A stretch of 64,000 nucleotides of DNA, taken from positions 1 through 64,000 of the forward strand of contig JAFYAW010000016.1 in NCBI GenBank assembly GCA_017540505.1. The letters run 5' to 3'. How positions within the stretch are numbered: position 1 is the stretch's first letter; every line of letters starts with the position of its first letter. The position numbers and the translations under genes are program-made. This DNA is from Bacteroidales bacterium. GTDB taxonomy: Bacteria > Bacteroidota > Bacteroidia > Bacteroidales > WCHB1-69. The notes under the pieces are model-generated. The model did not search any database, was not told the origin of the DNA, and was given only the letters and a program-made list of their open reading frames with translations. This document shows, in pieces, positions 17,181 through 25,502 of this stretch.

Positions 17181-18206
17181 ATGAAGAAGAAAATATTGGT
17201 TACGGGAGGTGCGGGCTTTATCGGCACCCATACGGTGGTGGAACTGCGCCATGCCGGATATGAGGCGGTGGTGCTGGACAACCTGTGCAACAGCAGCCCA
17301 AAATCCTTAGAGCGGGTGCGTGAGCTGACGGGTGGGGTGGAGGTCCCCTTCTGCCGTGCCGACATTCGCGACCGCGAGGCTTTGGATGCACTGTTCTCCC
17401 AGCATCAGTTCGAGGCCTGCATCCATTTCGCGGGACTGAAGTCCGTGGGCGAGTCGGTGGCCAAACCGTGGGAGTATTACGAGAACAATATCGTGGGCAC
17501 GCTCACGCTGTTGGATGTGATGCGCCGTCACGGCTGCAAGAACATCATCTTCTCCAGCTCCGCCACGGTCTATGGCGACCCGCTGCAGATCCCCATTACG
17601 GAGGAGTGTCCCAAAGGCCAGTGTACCAATCCGTACGGCTGGACCAAGAGCATGTTGGAGCAGATACTGACCGACATGCAGGTTGCCGACCCCGAGTGGA
17701 ACGTGGTGCTGCTGCGCTACTTCAACCCGATTGGCGCACACCCGTCGGGCAGGATAGGGGAGAACCCCAACGGCATCCCCAACAACCTGATGCCCTACAT
17801 CACGCAGGTGGCCATCGGCAAGCGCGAATGTCTGGGTGTGTTCGGTGACGATTATGACACGTCCGACGGCACCGGCGTGCGCGACTATATCCACGTGGTG
17901 GATTTGGCCGTGGGGCACGTCAAGGCATTGGAGGCCATCAGCCGCCGCTGTGGACTGGCTGTCTATAACCTCGGCACGGGGCACGGCTATTCCGTATTGG
18001 AGGTGGTGCACGCCTTCGAGGAGGCCAATCATCTGAAGATTCCCTACGTCATCAAGCCGCGGCGCGCGGGCGACGTTGCGCAGTGCTACTCCGACCCCTC
18101 CAAGGCGGAACGCGAGCTGGGCTGGAAAGCCCAATACGGCATCTTTGAGATGTGCCGCGACAGCTGGAACTGGCAGAAAAACAATCCCGATGGATATGGG
18201 GATTGA
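17181..18206 (+). CDS. galE: UDP-glucose 4-epimerase
   Basis: A 341-residue short-chain dehydrogenase-type enzyme that interconverts UDP-glucose and UDP-galactose with bound [15 protein letters not shown] is the NAD-binding Rossmann motif, FSSSATVYG carries the catalytic Ser, and [11 protein letters not shown] holds the YxxxK pair. [16 protein letters not shown] and [14 protein letters not shown] are characteristic of GalE. Length is typical. The start follows the promoter. nadE begins 35 nt downstream and may share the transcript. Confidence 0.95.
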   Translation: MKKKILVTGGAGFIGTHTVVELRHAGYEAVVLDNLCNSSPKSLERVRELTGGVEVPFCRADIRDREALDALFSQHQFEACIHFAGLKSVGESVAKPWEYYENNIVGTLTLLDVMRRHGCKNIIFSSSATVYGDPLQIPITEECPKGQCTNPYGWTKSMLEQILTDMQVADPEWNVVLLRYFNPIGAHPSGRIGENPNGIPNNLMPYITQVAIGKRECLGVFGDDYDTSDGTGVRDYIHVVDLAVGHVKALEAISRRCGLAVYNLGTGHGYSVLEVVHAFEEANHLKIPYVIKPRRAGDVAQCYSDPSKAERELGWKAQYGIFEMCRDSWNWQKNNPDGYGD

Positions 18207-18241
18207 TGGTTTTATAATATAATGATAATTAGTAAGATACT

Positions 18242-19003
18242 ATGTACGAGTTTAATGCTTTAGAAACGAAGAACCGGTTGGTAGAATGGATTCGCAACTG
18301 GTTTGAACAAAACGGACCGGGCTGCAATGCCATCGTGGGATTGTCGGGCGGCAAGGATTCCACCCTCTCGTGTGCCCTTTGTGTGGAGGCGTTGGGTAAG
18401 GAGCGCGTCATCGGGGTGGGCATGCCCGACGCGGGCCAGGACCTGCATGGGGCCGATGCCATCGCCCGCCACTTTGGCATTCGCTTTATCGAGGCCAACA
18501 TCGGCGGGATGACCGAAGCCCTGCGGCGGATGTTCGCCGACGGGAAAACCAAGACCACTGATCCCTGGTGGTTCGACATGTCGGTGCAGGCCGAGCAGAA
18601 CATGCCCCCGCGCCTGCGCATGGTGACGCTCTACGCCATCAGCCAGTCGAACAACGGGCGTGTGATGGGCACATGCAACCTCAGCGAAAACTACATCGGC
18701 TATCTGACCAAATTCGGCGACGGGGCTTCCGACGTGGAACCGCTGGCCAACCTCACCGTCACGGAGCTGCTCCAGATCGGCGACCTGATGGGCATCCCCT
18801 ACGAGTGGGTCCACAAGGTGCCCACCGACGACCTGCCGCACTCCTCCTCCGATGAGGAGAAATTCGGCTTCACCTACGCCACCTTGGACCGCTACATCCG
18901 CGGCATTGAGGAACCCGAACCGGAAATCAAGGAGAAAATCGACCGGATGCACCGTAACAACTTGTTCAAGCTGAAATTGGTGGACACATTCCCCGTATTT
19001 TGA
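18242..19003 (+). CDS. nadE: NAD synthase, ammonia-dependent
   Basis: A 253-residue cytosolic enzyme that amidates nicotinic acid adenine dinucleotide to NAD using ATP. The PP-loop GLSGGKDSTLS lies near residues 33-43; RMVTLYAISQ, GTCNLSENYIGYLTKFGD and PTDDLPHSSSDEEKFG are family motifs for substrate contact. The protein lacks the N-terminal nitrilase-like glutaminase domain of the larger form (about 540-640 residues), so it should use free ammonia. It follows galE by 35 nt without a visible promoter. Confidence 0.9.
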   Translation: MYEFNALETKNRLVEWIRNWFEQNGPGCNAIVGLSGGKDSTLSCALCVEALGKERVIGVGMPDAGQDLHGADAIARHFGIRFIEANIGGMTEALRRMFADGKTKTTDPWWFDMSVQAEQNMPPRLRMVTLYAISQSNNGRVMGTCNLSENYIGYLTKFGDGASDVEPLANLTVTELLQIGDLMGIPYEWVHKVPTDDLPHSSSDEEKFGFTYATLDRYIRGIEEPEPEIKEKIDRMHRNNLFKLKLVDTFPVF

Positions 19004-19043
19004 CAAAAAAGTGTTTTAGGATTGAAAAAACGGAAAAATAGGT

Positions 19044-19051
19044 TATTTTTG
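19044..19051 (+). promoter_or_regulatory. -7 box TATTTTTG for the lipoprotein gene
   Basis: TAnnTTTG, 17 nt before the ATG at 19069. Confidence 0.55.
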
Positions 19052-19068
19052 CGCAAAATTTGATGCTT

Positions 19069-19467
19069 ATGAAACAGATGCGGTACCTATTCATAATACT
19101 TTTGGCTACGCTTTCTTTAATTTCTTGTAAATCAATAGAAAAGGCAGAAACGCCCGAAGAAGTGACCAAGGCTTTTGTGACAGCGTTTATTACGGCTGAC
19201 TTTAATAATATGTACAAATACACCCGTTCCAACAACAAGGAGATTATCCAGCAGCTGGAGAAGACCACGGATGACGCACAGCGGGAACGGATGAAGAATG
19301 TGAAGGTGGAATTTCAGGATGTGACCTGCAAGATGGAGAACGACTCGTTGGCCGAATGCAGTTGCCATTTCACGAAGGACGGTGCCAAACGCAATGTGGA
19401 CTGCTGCCTTTGCAAGGAGAATGGCAAATGGGTTGTGGACTTGATTGCACACGTGAAAAACCAATAA
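19069..19467 (+). CDS. DUF4878-like lipoprotein
   Basis: A 132-residue lipoprotein. The signal peptide MKQMRYLFIILLATLSLISC ends in a lipobox (SLISC), so the mature protein is lipid-anchored. The rest resembles DUF4878/NTF2-like small lipoproteins of Bacteroidota: TPEEVTKAFVTAFITADFNNM at the start of the domain and a C-terminal KENGKWVVDLIAH strand. Four Cys residues (about 86-112) could form disulfides in the periplasm. Function unknown. Alternative starts at 19060 (TTG) and 19063 (ATG) add three or two residues. Confidence 0.75.
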   Translation: MKQMRYLFIILLATLSLISCKSIEKAETPEEVTKAFVTAFITADFNNMYKYTRSNNKEIIQQLEKTTDDAQRERMKNVKVEFQDVTCKMENDSLAECSCHFTKDGAKRNVDCCLCKENGKWVVDLIAHVKNQ

Positions 19468-19550
19468 GCCTTCATTGTATTTTTGGACACATACGAAGTG
19501 TCCCTATATTCTCTTAAAAACAATATAAACATTAAAAACCATATCTCTCC

Positions 19551-20840
19551 ATGAACTTTGTAGAAGAATTGAAATGGCGCGGCATGTTACACGACATCAT
19601 GCCTGGAACGGAAGAACTGTTGCAGAAAGAAGTCTGCTCCGCATATCTGGGCATTGACCCGACGGCGGATTCCTTGCATATAGGCCATCTGGTGGGCATC
19701 ATGATGCTCTCGCACCTGCAGCGTTGCGGCCATCGGCCCATCGCCCTGCTGGGTGGTGCCACGGGTATGATTGGCGACCCGTCCGGCAAATCCCAAGAAC
19801 GTAACTTGCTTGATGAAGAGACCTTGCGCCACAATCAGGAGTGCATCCGCAAACAGCTTGGCAAATTCCTGAAGTTTGACACGGGTGAGCCTAACAGCGC
19901 CATCCTCGTCAACAACTTCGATTGGATGAGCAAGTTCTCCTTTCTGGAATTTATCCGTGACATCGGCAAGCACATCACGGTCAACTACATGATGGCCAAG
20001 GATTCGGTGAAGAAGCGCTTCAACGGCGAAGGCGACGGCATGTCGTTCACGGAATTCTCGTATCAGCTGGTGCAGGGATACGACTTCCTGTATCTGTATC
20101 TGAATTATGGCTGCAAGCTGCAGATGGGTGGCTCCGATCAGTGGGGTAACATCACCACTGGCACCGAGCTCATCCGCCGCAAGGCTAACGGCGAGGCCTA
20201 CGCACTGACCTGCCCGCTCATCACCAAGGCCGACGGCAGCAAGTTCGGCAAGACGGAGAAGGGCAACATCTGGCTCGATCCCAACCGCACCTCGCCCTAC
20301 ACCTTCTACCAGTTCTGGCTCAACTGCTCCGATGAAGACAGTAAGCGTTATATCCGCATCTTCACCCATTTCACCAAGGATGAAATTGAAGCGATGGAGC
20401 GGGAGCATGAGGCAGCCCCGCATCTGCGTGTGCTGCAGAAGGCACTGGCCAAGGAGCTGACAATACGTGTGCACTCGCAGGAGGATTACGACGCGGCTGT
20501 AAAGGCCTCCGAAATCCTCTTCGGGAAAGGCACCACGGAGGATCTGGCCTCCCTGCCTGAACAGCTCTTCCTCAGCGTGTTTGACGGTGTGCCGCAATTC
20601 GAGGTGCCGCAAAACATCATCGCTGACGGCTGCGGGGTGGTGGACTTCCTGGCCGAGCATACTAAAGTCTTCGCGTCCAAGGGCGAAGCCCGTCGGATGC
20701 TCAAGGACAATGGCGTATCCATCAACAAGGCCAAAGTGAAAGAGGATGTGACTATCAATACAGAAAATCTTCTGAATCAGCGCTATATTTTAGTCCAGAA
20801 GGGAAAGAAGAACTACTATATTGTGAAAGTTGAGGGTTAA
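19551..20840 (+). CDS. tyrS: Tyrosyl-tRNA synthetase
   Basis: A 429-residue class I synthetase that charges tRNA-Tyr. The HIGH motif is HIGHLVGI (near 43-50), [17 protein letters not shown] and [18 protein letters not shown] bind tyrosine and ATP, and [13 protein letters not shown] carries the KMSKS equivalent (near 230). A C-terminal S4 RNA-binding domain spans about 365-425. The final codons (VEG and stop) fall in a heptamer array at 20829-20883, as for ispD. Confidence 0.96.
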   Translation: MNFVEELKWRGMLHDIMPGTEELLQKEVCSAYLGIDPTADSLHIGHLVGIMMLSHLQRCGHRPIALLGGATGMIGDPSGKSQERNLLDEETLRHNQECIRKQLGKFLKFDTGEPNSAILVNNFDWMSKFSFLEFIRDIGKHITVNYMMAKDSVKKRFNGEGDGMSFTEFSYQLVQGYDFLYLYLNYGCKLQMGGSDQWGNITTGTELIRRKANGEAYALTCPLITKADGSKFGKTEKGNIWLDPNRTSPYTFYQFWLNCSDEDSKRYIRIFTHFTKDEIEAMEREHEAAPHLRVLQKALAKELTIRVHSQEDYDAAVKASEILFGKGTTEDLASLPEQLFLSVFDGVPQFEVPQNIIADGCGVVDFLAEHTKVFASKGEARRMLKDNGVSINKAKVKEDVTINTENLLNQRYILVQKGKKNYYIVKVEG

Positions 20841-20883
20841 GAGTTGAGAGTTTATAAATCGCAAATCGAAAATCGCAAATCGT
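20829..20883 (+). repeat. Two back-to-back heptamer arrays
   Basis: Four units like GTTAAGA (20829-20856) are followed in the same register by four units AAATCGC, AAATCGA, AAATCGC, AAATCGT (20856-20883, sharing one base). The tyrS stop codon is within the second unit and the next gene starts 2 nt after the array. Confidence 0.85.
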
Positions 20884-20884
20884 A

Positions 20885-21349
20885 ATGGGCTGGGGTAGTA
20901 TCATATTCATCATCATCGTCGGCATTCTGCTGATGATTCTGGACTTTCTGGTGATTCCGGGAGGTGTGGTGGCCATTGTGGGTGTGCTCTGCATGGTGGG
21001 CGGCGTTGTGGCGGCCTTTGTGCAGTACGGTTCCATGGCCGGATTCCTGTGCCTGATCTTCACGGCGGTGGCGGTGGTGGGCTCTTTTGTGATGATGATG
21101 CGCACCAAGACGTGGCGCAAGTTGCAGCTTGACACGCAGATTGACGGCAAGATGAATGAGGTGGACCCCTCCAAGGTCCAGGTCGGCATGATTGGCCGCG
21201 CCATCTCGCGCATCGCCCCGATGGGAACGGGCGAGTTTGACGGTGAGATCGTGGAAGTGACGTCCCAACAGGAGTTTATCGATGTGGATACGGAGATTGA
21301 GGTTACGAAAATTGAGGCAAGTAAAATATATGTAAAACCAAAATTGTAA
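20885..21349 (+). CDS. NfeD-like membrane protein
   Basis: A 154-residue protein with three hydrophobic segments in its first half (about 4-22, 24-46, 53-72) and a C-terminal soluble OB-fold-like beta domain (about 90-154) with [21 protein letters not shown], the pattern of NfeD C-terminal domains. The long protease-like domain of full NfeD is absent, so this is the short form that typically partners a flotillin. The flotillin floA starts 4 nt after its stop, which supports a membrane-microdomain role. Confidence 0.85.
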   Translation: MGWGSIIFIIIVGILLMILDFLVIPGGVVAIVGVLCMVGGVVAAFVQYGSMAGFLCLIFTAVAVVGSFVMMMRTKTWRKLQLDTQIDGKMNEVDPSKVQVGMIGRAISRIAPMGTGEFDGEIVEVTSQQEFIDVDTEIEVTKIEASKIYVKPKL

Positions 21350-21353
21350 TGAA

Positions 21354-22337
21354 ATGACACAGACAGTATTTATCATCATCGGCGTACTTGCGCTGCTGAT
21401 TCTTTTCTTCTGGATGGTTCCGTTGCGCCTGTGGTTCATCGCCATCCTGAATGGCGTTCATGTCTCACTGGTGCAGCTTATTCTGATGCGCTGGCGTCGT
21501 GTTCCGCCAGATATGATTGTCAATTCGATGATTACGGCCACCAAGGCCGGTATCAGGCTGAACCGTGACCAGTTGGAGGCGCATTTCCTGGCGGGCGGCC
21601 ATGTGAAGCCCGTGGTGAGTGCCCTCATCTCGGCGGAGAAGGCCAACATCCCCTTGGATTTCAAGGCGGCCACGGCCATCGACCTGGCCGGTCGTAATGT
21701 GTTGGAGGCCATCCAGACATCCGTGAACCCCAAGGTCATCAACACGCCGCCCGTGGCCGCCGTGGCCAAGGACGGCATCCAGCTGATTGCCAAGGCCCGC
21801 GTGACCGTGCGTACCAACATCCGCCAGCTGGTGGGTGGTGCCGGCGAGGAGACCATCATCGCCCGTGTGGGTGAAGGTATCGTGTCCGCCATCGGCTCCG
21901 CCGAGACGCACAAGATGGTGCTCGAGAATCCGGATTCCATCTCCAAACTCGTGCTTTCCAAGGGCTTGGACTCCGGCACGGCATTCGAGATCCTCTCCAT
22001 TGACATCGCCGATGTGGATGTGGGTAAGAACATCGGTGCTATGCTCCAGATGGACCAGGCCAACGCCGACAAGAACATTGCCCAGGCCAAGGCCGAAGAG
22101 CGTCGTGCCATGGCCGTTGCTCAGGAACAGGAGATGAAAGCCAAGGCTCAGGAGGCCCGTGCCAAGGTCATCTTGGCGGAGGCGGAGGTGCCGTTGGCAC
22201 TCGCCGACGCGTTCCGCAACGGGAACCTCGGTGTGATGGATTATTACAAACTTGAAAATATCAAGGCTGACACCCAGATGCGCGAAGGCATCAGCAAGGT
22301 GGGCCAGTCGAACCAACCCAAAACCAATTCCAAATAA
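21354..22337 (+). CDS. floA: Flotillin-like protein FloA
   Basis: A 327-residue SPFH-superfamily scaffold protein of functional membrane microdomains (FloA/YqfA). An N-terminal hydrophobic hairpin (about 4-25) anchors it; [18 protein letters not shown] and [18 protein letters not shown] belong to the SPFH region, and [21 protein letters not shown] is a strong FloA signature. A helical Ala/Glu-rich stretch (about 230-290) probably drives oligomerisation. It is in an operon with the NfeD-like gene and just before the nitroreductase (2-nt gap). Confidence 0.93.
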   Translation: MTQTVFIIIGVLALLILFFWMVPLRLWFIAILNGVHVSLVQLILMRWRRVPPDMIVNSMITATKAGIRLNRDQLEAHFLAGGHVKPVVSALISAEKANIPLDFKAATAIDLAGRNVLEAIQTSVNPKVINTPPVAAVAKDGIQLIAKARVTVRTNIRQLVGGAGEETIIARVGEGIVSAIGSAETHKMVLENPDSISKLVLSKGLDSGTAFEILSIDIADVDVGKNIGAMLQMDQANADKNIAQAKAEERRAMAVAQEQEMKAKAQEARAKVILAEAEVPLALADAFRNGNLGVMDYYKLENIKADTQMREGISKVGQSNQPKTNSK

Positions 22338-22339
22338 TT

Positions 22340-23020
22340 ATGAAGAAATTATCAATAACACTGATTATTATCATGTCAATAGCATCTGTTTTCGCACAGG
22401 AAAAAGCCATTCCGAAAGGCGGTCAAACGCTTAAAAATATTGAACCCCAACCCTACATTGAACTGCCGGCTCCGCAGCGCAAGGGTGGCATGCCCCTGTA
22501 TGAGGCCCTGAATATGCGGCAGACCAACCGCAAATTTGCCGAGAAGCCGCTCAGCCTCCAGCAGATTTCTGATCTGCTCTGGTGTGCCAACGGGGTGAAT
22601 CGTGAAGACGGCAAGCGCACGGCTCCGTCCGCACGCAATGCCCGCGAGATTGAGATCCTTGTCTTTTTGGACAAAGGTGTGTTTCTGTACATTCCGGAAA
22701 AACACAGCCTGCAGATGCTGTTCGAAGAGGACATGCGCGGCAAGGTGAGTACGCGCAGCGATATGCCCGAAAAAGCACCCGTATGCCTGCTGTTTGCCGC
22801 GAACCGCGCGAAAATGGATGGCTTCGATGAGGATGCTGTACGCTTCTACGGATGCACGGATGCCGGCTATGTGAGCCAGAACGTGTATCTGTATTGCGCT
22901 GCCAACAAGCTCAGCACGGTGGTAATGGGTGCCATTGACCGCGACGCCCTGCGCGAGGTGCTGCCTTTTGATGGCGATCCCGTATTGGCCCAGCCTATAG
23001 GATATCCTGTTGAGAAATAA
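22340..23020 (+). CDS. Exported nitroreductase-family protein
   Basis: A 226-residue FMN-dependent nitroreductase-like oxidoreductase. MRQTNRKFAEKPLS at about 54-67 is the usual RRSxRxF FMN-binding start, LLWCANGVNREDGKRTAPSA contains the conserved Ser and Arg contacts, and MGAIDRDALREVLPFDGD ends near the PIGYP motif typical of the family. Unusually for a nitroreductase it has a signal peptide (1-19, SIASVFAQ), so it is predicted periplasmic; export would presumably be of the apoprotein or folded FMN form. It follows floA by 2 nt and precedes the nucleotidase-like gene by 4 nt. Confidence 0.85.
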   Translation: MKKLSITLIIIMSIASVFAQEKAIPKGGQTLKNIEPQPYIELPAPQRKGGMPLYEALNMRQTNRKFAEKPLSLQQISDLLWCANGVNREDGKRTAPSARNAREIEILVFLDKGVFLYIPEKHSLQMLFEEDMRGKVSTRSDMPEKAPVCLLFAANRAKMDGFDEDAVRFYGCTDAGYVSQNVYLYCAANKLSTVVMGAIDRDALREVLPFDGDPVLAQPIGYPVEK

Positions 23021-23024
23021 GGCG

Positions 23025-23792
23025 ATGCGTACGATACGAGTATTGGCCTGTATGACATTCATTTTGGGCATAGCCATCGGCGGCTATGCCCAAAATGTTG
23101 GTGGAAAACTTCCACGCTACTCCTATACGATGGTGCGTCTCGACTCCTCGTGGGATGCCAAGACGGATGCGAAGCTGGCACGCTATGTGGCCCGTCAGAA
23201 AGCAAAACTCGACAAGCAGATGGGGGTGGTGATCGGGCAATGCCAGACAACGCTGAATTCCGCGCCGCCGCAAAGCCCCCTCTCCAATTTCCTGACCGAC
23301 CTTCTATTGGAGAAAGGTCCAGAATATGTGCAGTCGGAGGATTTCCCGCGCTGTGACATCGCGATGCTCAATTTCGGCGGCATCCGCTCCCAGCTCTCCG
23401 CCGGAGATATTCATATAGGTGATATCTATGCCCTTTCCCCATTTGATAACTATTTGGTGTTTATTGAGTTGAGAGGGCCTGAATTGCGGAAGGCGTTAGA
23501 ACGCTTCAAACCCTTGACACAGAATGCCCCGTTTGCCGGTGCGCAGATGACCTTCCAGGGCGACAAGCCCGTTCGCATTCTGATTGGGGGCGAACCTCTA
23601 CGGGACGACCGCATCTACAGACTGGTGACGCTGAACTTCATCTCAGAGGGTGGCGACAACATCCTCCGGGGGGTGGAGTATGAGCGGGTCTTATATACGC
23701 CTGTTGTGTTCCGCAATTTTTTGATACGGGAAATAAAGAAAATGTCAAAGCCTGTCACGGCCATTGAGGATGACCGTGTGATTTTAAAGTAA
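23025..23792 (+). CDS. 5'-nucleotidase C-terminal domain protein, stand-alone
   Basis: A 255-residue exported protein that consists of only the substrate-binding C-terminal domain of UshA-type 5'-nucleotidases. The signal peptide spans about residues 1-22 (ending GGYAQ). NFGGIRSQLSAGDI is the nucleoside-binding signature, and YALSPFDNYLVFIELRGPEL and VTLNFISEGGDN follow as in the family. In Bacteroidota such a protein often sits next to a separate metallophosphatase half; here the neighbour is cstA, so the catalytic partner is not local. A 16-bp perfect inverted repeat lies over its signal peptide codons (23060-23097). Confidence 0.85.
   Translation: MRTIRVLACMTFILGIAIGGYAQNVGGKLPRYSYTMVRLDSSWDAKTDAKLARYVARQKAKLDKQMGVVIGQCQTTLNSAPPQSPLSNFLTDLLLEKGPEYVQSEDFPRCDIAMLNFGGIRSQLSAGDIHIGDIYALSPFDNYLVFIELRGPELRKALERFKPLTQNAPFAGAQMTFQGDKPVRILIGGEPLRDDRIYRLVTLNFISEGGDNILRGVEYERVLYTPVVFRNFLIREIKKMSKPVTAIEDDRVILK
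23060..23097 (+). repeat. 16-bp perfect inverted repeat in coding sequence
   Basis: CATTTTGGGCATAGCC (23060-23075) is exactly complementary to 23082-23097 with a 6-nt loop ATCGGC. It starts 35 nt after the start codon, in the signal-peptide part of the nucleotidase-like gene. Confidence 0.9.
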
Positions 23793-23809
23793 ACCAAAAA
23801 TCTGTTTAT

Positions 23810-25270
23810 ATGATAACATTTGTTATTGCAATTGTCTTGCTGGTGGCCGGTTACCTTCTGTATGGCCGATTGGTGGAAAGGGTTTTCGGGGCAGACCCCA
23901 AGCGCGAAACCCCTGCCCAGTATATGGCTGACGGGGTGGATTATGTGCCGATGAAGCCGTGGCGCATTTTTCTGATACAGTTCCTGAACATCGCCGGTGT
24001 GGGGCCCATCTGCGGTGCCATCATGGGCGCGCAGTTCGGCACGGCCTCTTTCCTTTGGATTGTGTTCGGCAGTATCTTTGCCGGCGCGGTCCACGACTAT
24101 CTGGCCGGCATGATGTCGCTGCGCGACAAAGGGTGCAGTCTGCCGGAAATCCATGGCAATTATCTGGGTACGGGCATCAAACAGTTCATGCGCGGCTTCA
24201 TGGTGCTGCTGATGATTCTGGTCGGGGTGGTGTTTGTGAACACGCCGGCCATCCTGCTCAACCAGCACTTCACTCCCAATTGGAATATCTACATCTGGGT
24301 GGTCATCATTTTGGGGTATTACCTCATAGCCACGCTGTTGCCTATCGATAAACTGATCGGGCGCATCTATCCCATCTTCGGATTCTTGCTGATGGGTATG
24401 GCCGTGGCCATTGTGGTGGCTTTTGTCATAAACAAGCCTGCTATCCCGGAGGTGTGGGACGGTTTGCAGAACACGCATCCCGATGCGGCGCACAACCCCA
24501 TCTTCCCGATGATGTTCATCTCTATTGCCTGCGGGGCCATTTCCGGCTTCCACGCCACACAGTCGCCGCTGATGGCCCGATGCATGACCAACGAGCGGCA
24601 GGGACGGCCGATTTTTTACGGTGCGATGATAACCGAGGGCGTGGTGGCACTCATCTGGGCTGCCGCCGCCGCCTATTTCTTCGGTCCTGAGAGTCCGGTG
24701 AATACCGCCGGCAAGGGTGGTCCTGCCATGGTTGGCATCATTGCCGAGACATGGTTTATCCCCGTCATCGCCACCATCACCATTTTGGGTGTCATCAGTG
24801 CGGCGGTGACCTCCGGCGACACAGCGTTGCGTTCCGCCCGACTGATTGTCAGCGACTTCCTGCACATTGACCAGAAACCCGTACGCAACCGGCTGATGGT
24901 GGCTGTGCCCATTTTCGTGGTTACGGCGGTTGTGTTAGTGTATAGCCTTGCCGACAAGCAGGGCTTTGACGTGATTTGGCGTTATTTTGCGTGGGCCAAC
25001 CAGCTGTTGGCCACATTCACACTGTGGGCCATCACGGTCTATCTGCGGCGCAACAAGAAGGGTGCATGGTATCTGATCACCTTACTCCCTGGCCTTTTCA
25101 TGACGATGGTGACGGGCTGTTTCCTGTTTGTGGCGGAAAAGGAGGGGCTTGGCTCCGTCCTTCCGCGTCCGGCGGGCTACGCCATCGGTGCCGCCATCAC
25201 GCTTTTTGTGCTGGTCATATTCTGCGTGAAGGAGCGACCGAAAGGTGTTGAGCCGTTAGACAAGATGTAA
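23810..25270 (+). CDS. cstA: Carbon starvation protein CstA-family transporter
   Basis: A 486-residue polytopic inner-membrane protein of the CstA family, associated with peptide or pyruvate uptake. Family motifs: YMADGVDYVPMKPWRIF near the N-terminus, FLNIAGVGPICGAIMGAQFG, SIACGAISGFHATQSPLMARC, and SAAVTSGDTALRSARL late in the protein. About 12 or more hydrophobic segments are visible. It is the shorter Bacteroidota form (E. coli CstA is about 700 residues) and ends shortly after a last membrane helix. It follows the nucleotidase-like gene by 17 nt. Confidence 0.92.
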   Translation: MITFVIAIVLLVAGYLLYGRLVERVFGADPKRETPAQYMADGVDYVPMKPWRIFLIQFLNIAGVGPICGAIMGAQFGTASFLWIVFGSIFAGAVHDYLAGMMSLRDKGCSLPEIHGNYLGTGIKQFMRGFMVLLMILVGVVFVNTPAILLNQHFTPNWNIYIWVVIILGYYLIATLLPIDKLIGRIYPIFGFLLMGMAVAIVVAFVINKPAIPEVWDGLQNTHPDAAHNPIFPMMFISIACGAISGFHATQSPLMARCMTNERQGRPIFYGAMITEGVVALIWAAAAAYFFGPESPVNTAGKGGPAMVGIIAETWFIPVIATITILGVISAAVTSGDTALRSARLIVSDFLHIDQKPVRNRLMVAVPIFVVTAVVLVYSLADKQGFDVIWRYFAWANQLLATFTLWAITVYLRRNKKGAWYLITLLPGLFMTMVTGCFLFVAEKEGLGSVLPRPAGYAIGAAITLFVLVIFCVKERPKGVEPLDKM

Positions 25271-25401
25271 ATCTTTGAAAATAAAAGAATTTTGTCGTTT
25301 TATACGGCAATTATGCAACAAAAGTGGAGAATGATATTTTTTAAGATGTCGTTTTTCACTTTTTTTATGTTAAAAATGACGCATATATGCAAAAAAAAGA
25401 T

Positions 25402-25409
25402 TACTTTTG
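25402..25409 (+). promoter_or_regulatory. -7 box TACTTTTG for the T9SS adhesin-like gene
   Basis: TAnnTTTG with a long, AT-rich 93-nt leader before the ATG at 25503. Confidence 0.6.
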
Positions 25410-25502
25410 CCAGTTTTTTATAAAATAGTAGAAAAGTTTGAGAAGAATCATTTTTAGTAACATAATAACTTAATTATTCATCAAATTAAAAACAACAACA
25501 GT

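Noticed and set aside
16856..17365. Minus-strand frame of 169 codons
   Set aside because: It crosses a terminator, the AraC remnant and the galE promoter and start, and has no recognisable domain.
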